Below, piece after piece: positions 61,964-64,000 of a stretch of 64,000 nt of DNA. Made by a program: the position numbers and the translations under genes. The number at the start of each line of letters is the position of its first letter. Position 1 is the first letter of the stretch. This stretch comes from an uncultured Marinifilum sp. (GTDB taxonomy: Bacteria > Bacteroidota > Bacteroidia > Bacteroidales > Marinifilaceae), in assembly GCF_963677195.1 (NCBI RefSeq), contig NZ_OY781918.1:1972923-2036922 (forward strand), given 5' to 3'. A model generated the notes under the pieces. That model did not search any database. It saw nothing but the letters and a program-made list of their open reading frames with translations, and had not been told where the DNA came from.

Positions 61964-62417
61964 TTTTGGTTATTATTATAAGCTTAAAAAAAGCTTTGGT
62001 TATAGTCAATTAATTCTATTGTTAGTTAGTAAAATGTTTTTCTTAAAATGATAATTTACAGCACAAATATGTTGTAAAACACATAAAAGTAATTAAAAAT
62101 TCGAAGTTTTCAAGTAATTAAATATAAAGATGTATGAATGCGTAAATCGAAAATAATGATTAGCTGTAGATGTGTAACTATCTATTTAATAGAGGTGTAT
62201 ATTTGTGATGATGCGCTAATGAAAAATTGTATTCTATGAAAAAAATAAAAATGGGTAAAAAACGCCAAATATGCTCAATAGCAGGTGTTGTATTGGTGAT
62301 ATTTTAATTATTAAGTTTAGAATATTGGGTGATATTTCTGTTTTTACAGATAAAAATGAGTGTTTTTTTTAACTAAATCGTCATTTTTTGTAATCTTGAC
62401 ATTACAAAAAAATAATT
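61964..62417. other. AT-rich intergenic stretch, nothing firm
   Basis: About 454 bp between the biotin carboxylase start and the end of the permease gene; both are leftward. It should contain the promoter of the carboxylase operon. A 23-codon frame at 62236-62307 (MKKIKMGKKRQICSI, then hydrophobic) is too short to support as a gene. No repeat or RNA motif was recognised. Confidence 0.5.
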
Positions 62418-63716
62418 TTAGAGAGTGCCTCCATATTCAAAACCTAAGCTCTCAAGTTCTTCTTTAATGATAGAAATATCGATTGATTCTCCTCTTAGGA
62501 ATAAATGTTTTTGTTCTAAATTTACTTCGGCACTGCTAATTTCTTTTAATGCTCCTATGTGTTTTTCTACACTATTTTTGCAATGATTGCAATTCATACC
62601 ATTAACTGTTATTGTCAATGTTTCAATCGTTTTTTTTGAATCATTGTTTTTAAAATTTCTTTTTCGAGAAAGATATTTCTGTAAGTATCCGTTAAGAATA
62701 AGTAAGCTTAAGGAAATGCTACTTGCCCATTGCAGGTATTTGGGCATTATCCAATGACCTTCATGTGCTCCAGCATGATGATGAATGCCACTTAATGAAA
62801 ACCATTCTCGTGGAAGGAAATTATCAATTAGCAAACCAAATAATAATGCGCCAGAAATTATAGAAATTAAATAGGCCCACATTGTTTTTTTTCCAAGCAC
62901 TTTATTTAAGACCGTTATAGTAGCGGCATTTGTTGCAGGTCCTGCCATTAAGAAAACCAAAGCTGCACCAGGAGAAATTCCTTTCATCATTAGTACTGCA
63001 GCAACAGGTACCGACGAGGTAGCACAAATGTATAATGGAATTGATGCAATTAGAATTACAATCATTCCTAAGAAATCATTACCAATATAACTGGAGAAAA
63101 AGTCGTTGGGAATTAATACGGAAATAAAGGCAGCAAGTAAAAGACCTATAATTAACCATTTGGATATATCTTGTAAAAAATCGACAAATGCATATTTGAA
63201 TAAAATATAAAGTTTAGATTTTTTAACAGTTATTGATTTGCTGTCGGTATTGTAATTACTGTTACATTGTTTTAAGTCGTTAGTTTTTATAGTATTTGGC
63301 TTATGGTAATCTATTTTGTTCGTTAATACTCCTCCTAAAAAACCTGTGAATAAAGCAATAAAAGGTCGAATAATGGCAAAGGGTAGTCCGAGAAGAGAAT
63401 AAGTAACCAAGATTGAATCGACACCTGTTTGTGGAGTAGAAATTAAAAATGAAACCGATGATCCTTTACTTGCACCGCTTTTGAAAAAGGAAATACCTGT
63501 TGGAATTACTCCGCATGAACATAAAGGAAGTGGAATTCCTATTAAAGATGCATTTAGTACCGATTTACTATTTTTTTTGCCTAAATACTTATCAATGAAT
63601 TTCTGAGGAAAAGCAACTTTTAATAATCCTGCAAAGAAAAATCCCAAGATTAAGTAGGGCGACATTTCATTTAATATTTGTACAAAATCGATTAAAAATT
63701 GATTGATATAGTTCAT
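62418..63716 (-). CDS. SO_0444-type metal permease with C-terminal HMA domain
   Basis: The start at ATG 63716 (MNYINQFLIDFVQILNEM) gives 432 residues; the frame is open to 63803, but that part reads as ordinary soluble sequence. Eight or more membrane segments lie in two halves. The first contains the conserved PLPLCSCGVIPTGISFFKSG with Cys-Ser-Cys. The loop before the C-terminal part is His-rich (GIHHHAGAHEGH). The last 65 residues are an HMA metal-binding domain with GMNCNHCKNS. The family exports heavy metals or metalloids (copper, zinc or arsenic have been proposed). The fusion suggests metal hand-over to the permease. Confidence 0.88.
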   Translation of the reverse strand: MNYINQFLIDFVQILNEMSPYLILGFFFAGLLKVAFPQKFIDKYLGKKNSKSVLNASLIGIPLPLCSCGVIPTGISFFKSGASKGSSVSFLISTPQTGVDSILVTYSLLGLPFAIIRPFIALFTGFLGGVLTNKIDYHKPNTIKTNDLKQCNSNYNTDSKSITVKKSKLYILFKYAFVDFLQDISKWLIIGLLLAAFISVLIPNDFFSSYIGNDFLGMIVILIASIPLYICATSSVPVAAVLMMKGISPGAALVFLMAGPATNAATITVLNKVLGKKTMWAYLISIISGALLFGLLIDNFLPREWFSLSGIHHHAGAHEGHWIMPKYLQWASSISLSLLILNGYLQKYLSRKRNFKNNDSKKTIETLTITVNGMNCNHCKNSVEKHIGALKEISSAEVNLEQKHLFLRGESIDISIIKEELESLGFEYGGTL

Positions 63717-63945
63717 AATTACATTTTGTCTATTCGTTAATACTTTAATCGTTATACTATTAAAATTACAACTATTCAAAAATAGTAATATATATGGATT
63801 CAAATATGATTTATGTGGCTTAGATAATCTTGAAACTTAAGAATACCTAAATGTTGGTATTCCGCTTTATTAAGACTTAATCTATTTTAGCAATCGAAAT
63901 AATGCTTGTATTTCAAGTCTTATAAAACCTAATAATATTGAACTG

Positions 63946-64000
63946 ATGAAAAAAGGATTATTATTTGTAGCACTATTTGTTGTTGTGTTTGTAATTAAAG
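63946..64000 (+). CDS. Start of a gene with an N-terminal hydrophobic signal (cut by the window end)
   Basis: ATG 63946 opens a frame reading MKKGLLFVALFVVVFVIK up to the window end. Two lysines followed by a long hydrophobic stretch indicate a signal peptide or membrane anchor. Only 18 codons are visible, so the product cannot be identified. It is divergent from the permease gene across about 230 bp. A metal-related partner protein would fit that position, but this is only a guess. Confidence 0.5.
   Translation, partial: MKKGLLFVALFVVVFVIK

Noticed and set aside
62236..62307. A 23-codon frame with a basic start and hydrophobic end
   Set aside because: It is too short and has no conserved context to support it; it could be chance in AT-rich DNA.
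1..64000. CRISPR array or rRNA genes
   Set aside because: No regularly spaced direct repeats with unique spacers and no rRNA-like conserved blocks were seen.

Overview
The window is a piece of a low-GC Bacteroidota chromosome, most likely a marine Marinilabiliales/Marinifilaceae-type organism (the family is inference). Support comes from the Bacteroidota form of RNA polymerase omega, a DUF4835/PorD type IX secretion protein, an RteC-like protein, DUF6266 and DUF5675 proteins, a TPR-LuxR sensor beside a GH43 enzyme, and promoters of the Bacteroidota TTTG-N18/19-TAnnTTTG type, for example before the AbiE pair and trxB.

Layout. 0-4.9 kb: end of a biotin-dependent decarboxylase/carboxylase subunit, an unknown cytosolic protein, a TPR-LuxR regulator and a divergent GH43 glycosidase. 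4.9-12 kb: a mobile-element graveyard and accessory block. It holds a decayed gene beside a DUF6398-like protein, the last 29 codons of a tyrosine recombinase, an AbiEi/AbiEii pair whose toxin gene has an in-frame stop, an RteC-like protein, an intact IS982 element, and two unknown genes of C-rich composition. 12.2-25.3 kb: a phosphorothioate (Ssp-type) DNA modification and defence island made of two convergent operons. The rightward operon carries cysteine desulfurase SspA, a PLD-helicase, a 71-aa protein, an SMC/DndD-like ATPase and a 177-aa unknown protein. The leftward operon carries SspB (DUF4007), SspC (ATPase) and SspD (PAPS-reductase-like), followed by a membrane protein and a DEDDh exonuclease. 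No SspE-like gene is visible, so the rightward operon is the likely restriction partner. 25.3-26.97 kb: 1.7 kb of C-rich DNA without a convincing gene. 27-28.5 kb: a DUF5675 / holin-like / DUF6266 cassette, then tRNA-Pro(GGG).

28.9-64 kb is mainly core genome: trxB, an alpha-oxoamine synthase, bamD, rpoZ, coaBC (split by a 10-A homopolymer), porD, recN, fabI, the sulfate-activation operon cysC-cysD-cysN, a FadL-type outer-membrane protein, a Tyr/Gly-rich and Ser/Arg-rich lipoprotein, and proS. An IS1182 element has split the proS terminator. After that come pepT, an HxlR regulator divergent from a YhdH-type oxidoreductase, a cobalamin riboswitch with a TonB receptor and an exported CbiK-like chelatase, pabB, tilS, a leftward biotin-dependent acyl-CoA carboxylase operon, and an SO_0444-type metal permease fused to an HMA domain.

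Main points of interest: the Ssp island with its unassigned partner genes and a palindrome at the sspB promoter; the in-frame stop in the AbiEii toxin; the coaBC frame break; the IS1182 insertion into a terminator hairpin; and the B12-riboswitch locus with a lipoprotein chelatase. All family calls were made by eye from translated motifs; no database search was run.
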